Shown here one piece after another: positions 63,239-64,000 of a stretch of 64,000 bases of DNA (the first letter of the stretch is position 1; the number at the start of each line of letters is the position of its first letter). The DNA comes from Streptomyces sp. SM10 (GTDB taxonomy: Bacteria > Actinomycetota > Actinomycetes > Streptomycetales > Streptomycetaceae), in NCBI RefSeq assembly GCF_002910915.1, contig NZ_NEUF01000048.1, positions 1-64,000 on the forward strand, in the 5' to 3' direction. A model generated the notes under the pieces. The model was not told where the DNA came from. It ran no database searches and was given only the letters and a program-made list of their open reading frames with translations. Made by a program: the position numbers and the translations under genes.

Positions 63239-63278
63239 TCAACAAACTGTTGACGTGGTGTTGTGAAGGGCGTTAGCT
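63239..63278 (+). promoter_or_regulatory. uraD promoter with TCAACA-N3-TGTTGA operator
   Basis: TCAACAAACTGTTGA (63239-63253) overlaps the -35 TTGACG (63250-63255); 17-bp spacer; -10 TTAGCT (63273-63278). The leader would be about 40 nt. The same palindrome is at the catalase promoter. Confidence 0.75.
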
Positions 63279-63323
63279 ATCCGCAGCCCGACAACGCACA
63301 GCGAAAAAGCCACGGAGGCTCCC

Positions 63324-63830
63324 GTGACTACGAGCTCCACACCGGGCCTCGCCCGGTTCAACACCCTGGCGGCCGACGAGGCCGCAGCCGCGCTGCACGA
63401 GGTCTGTGCCAGCACGGCGTGGGGAAGCCACGTCCTCGCCCACCGGCCCTACACCGGCACGGAAGCCCTGTTCTCCGCGAGCGACGCCGCCATGGCCGAG
63501 CTCTCCGCGGAGGACCTGGACGAGGCGATGGCCGGACACGCCCCGATCGGGCGCCCCAAGCCCGGGGACCCGGCCTCGGCCCGTGAGCAGCGGGGGATGG
63601 CCGGTGCGTCCGAGGAGCTCAGGGCGGAGATGCTCGAACTGAACCTGGCCTACCAGGAGCGGTTCGGACATGTCTTCCTGATCTGCGCCACCGGAGCCAC
63701 CGGTGAGCAGATGCGCGACGCGGTCAAGGACCGGATCGGCAACTCGCCCGAGCAGGAACGCGAGATCGTCCGCGCGGAACTGGGCAAGATCAACCGCATT
63801 CGTCTGACCCGCCTCGCGCAGGACTCCTGA
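63324..63830 (+). CDS. uraD: OHCU decarboxylase (urate pathway, third step)
   Basis: A 168-residue protein converting 2-oxo-4-hydroxy-4-carboxy-5-ureidoimidazoline to S-allantoin. Visible motifs are LARFNTLAADEAAAAL, the catalytic-His region MAGHAPIGRPKPGDPAS, EQRGMAG and YQERFGHVFLICATG. GTG 63324 follows ACGGAGG with 5-nt spacing. It is the first gene of an operon that continues with uraH, with 40 bp between them. Confidence 0.92.
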   Translation: MTTSSTPGLARFNTLAADEAAAALHEVCASTAWGSHVLAHRPYTGTEALFSASDAAMAELSAEDLDEAMAGHAPIGRPKPGDPASAREQRGMAGASEELRAEMLELNLAYQERFGHVFLICATGATGEQMRDAVKDRIGNSPEQEREIVRAELGKINRIRLTRLAQDS

Positions 63831-63870
63831 GCCCTCGCACCACCTGAAGAGAACGAAGAGAGCAAGGAGC

Positions 63871-64000
63871 GTGACGGTCTTGAGCACCGACACCACCGCA
63901 TCGGTGTCCACCCACATCCTGGACACCAGCATCGGCCGTCCCGCAGAGGCCGTCACCGTCTCCCTCGCCGCTCGCAGCGGCGACGACACCCAGTTCGTGA
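63871..64000 (+). CDS. uraH: 5-hydroxyisourate hydrolase, N-terminal part (cut by window end)
   Basis: The first 43 codons are visible: a short leader then SVSTHILDTSIGRPAEAV and TVSLAARSGDD, the transthyretin-like motif of hydroxyisourate hydrolase. It hydrolyses 5-hydroxyisourate to OHCU. GTG 63871 follows AAGGAG; a TTG at 63880 is an alternative. Urate oxidase is expected just downstream, outside the window. Confidence 0.88.
   Translation, partial: MTVLSTDTTASVSTHILDTSIGRPAEAVTVSLAARSGDDTQFV

Noticed and set aside
1..64000. CRISPR arrays, rRNA genes or prophage structural genes
   Set aside because: No regularly spaced repeats, rRNA-like stretches or phage structural families were seen.

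Overview
The window is high-GC actinobacterial DNA, most likely a Streptomyces chromosome. The evidence is very strong G/C bias at third codon positions, frequent GTG starts, and families typical of the genus (DUF2637, DUF6083, paired acyl-CoA ligases beside a GAF-LuxR regulator, many secreted hydrolases). No rRNA, tRNA or CRISPR was seen. Both ends cut through genes.

Layout. 0-9.2 kb: end of a PP2C-like phosphatase, a PoxB-type TPP enzyme, an anti-sigma-like ATPase, a DUF2637 membrane protein, an FhuF-like iron reductase behind an iron box, a GntR regulator, and a PucR regulator. 9.4-16.2 kb: a purine-oxidation operon consisting of the three xanthine dehydrogenase subunits, an AzgA-type purine permease and XdhC. 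16.3-29.1 kb: secreted enzymes (1250-residue subtilase, N-acetylmuramoyl-alanine amidase, ExeM/NucH-like nuclease), a nitroreductase, and a compact ACP / ketosynthase / alpha-beta-hydrolase trio of unknown product.

29.5-37.4 kb is a mosaic of mobile DNA. It holds IS3 and IS5 transposase fragments, an alpha/beta hydrolase, an apparently complete streptogramin B lyase (vgb-like), a frameshifted Tn3-family transposase divergent from a broken tyrosine recombinase with recombination-site-like repeats between them, an ArsR-like regulator with an MFS pump, and a 1565-bp IS701-like element with 136-bp inverted ends. That element sits in a CTAG that holds the stop codons of both flanking genes.

37.4-50.3 kb: VOC protein, TerD protein with five C-terminal repeats, DHA2 pump coupled to a glutathionyl-hydroquinone-reductase-like protein, DMT transporter, winged-helix protein, a truncated LysE gene, GAF-LuxR regulator with two acyl-CoA ligases, and a zinc-ribbon protein with a degenerate Mrr-like domain.

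50.4-64 kb holds the other half of purine catabolism. Glyoxylate carboligase, hydroxypyruvate isomerase and tartronate-semialdehyde reductase convert glyoxylate towards glycerate. uraD, uraH (cut by the window end) and a catalase belong to urate breakdown and its peroxide by-product. Two promoter motifs tie these together. A pair of 15-bp IclR/AllR-like boxes, 21 bp centre to centre, lies just after the -10 of both gcl and hyi. A separate perfect palindrome TCAACA-N3-TGTTGA overlaps the -35 of both the catalase gene and uraD. Between them lies a chitin/glucan utilisation block (GH16, GH20, two ABC permeases) whose substrate-binding protein gene is reduced to its C-terminus.
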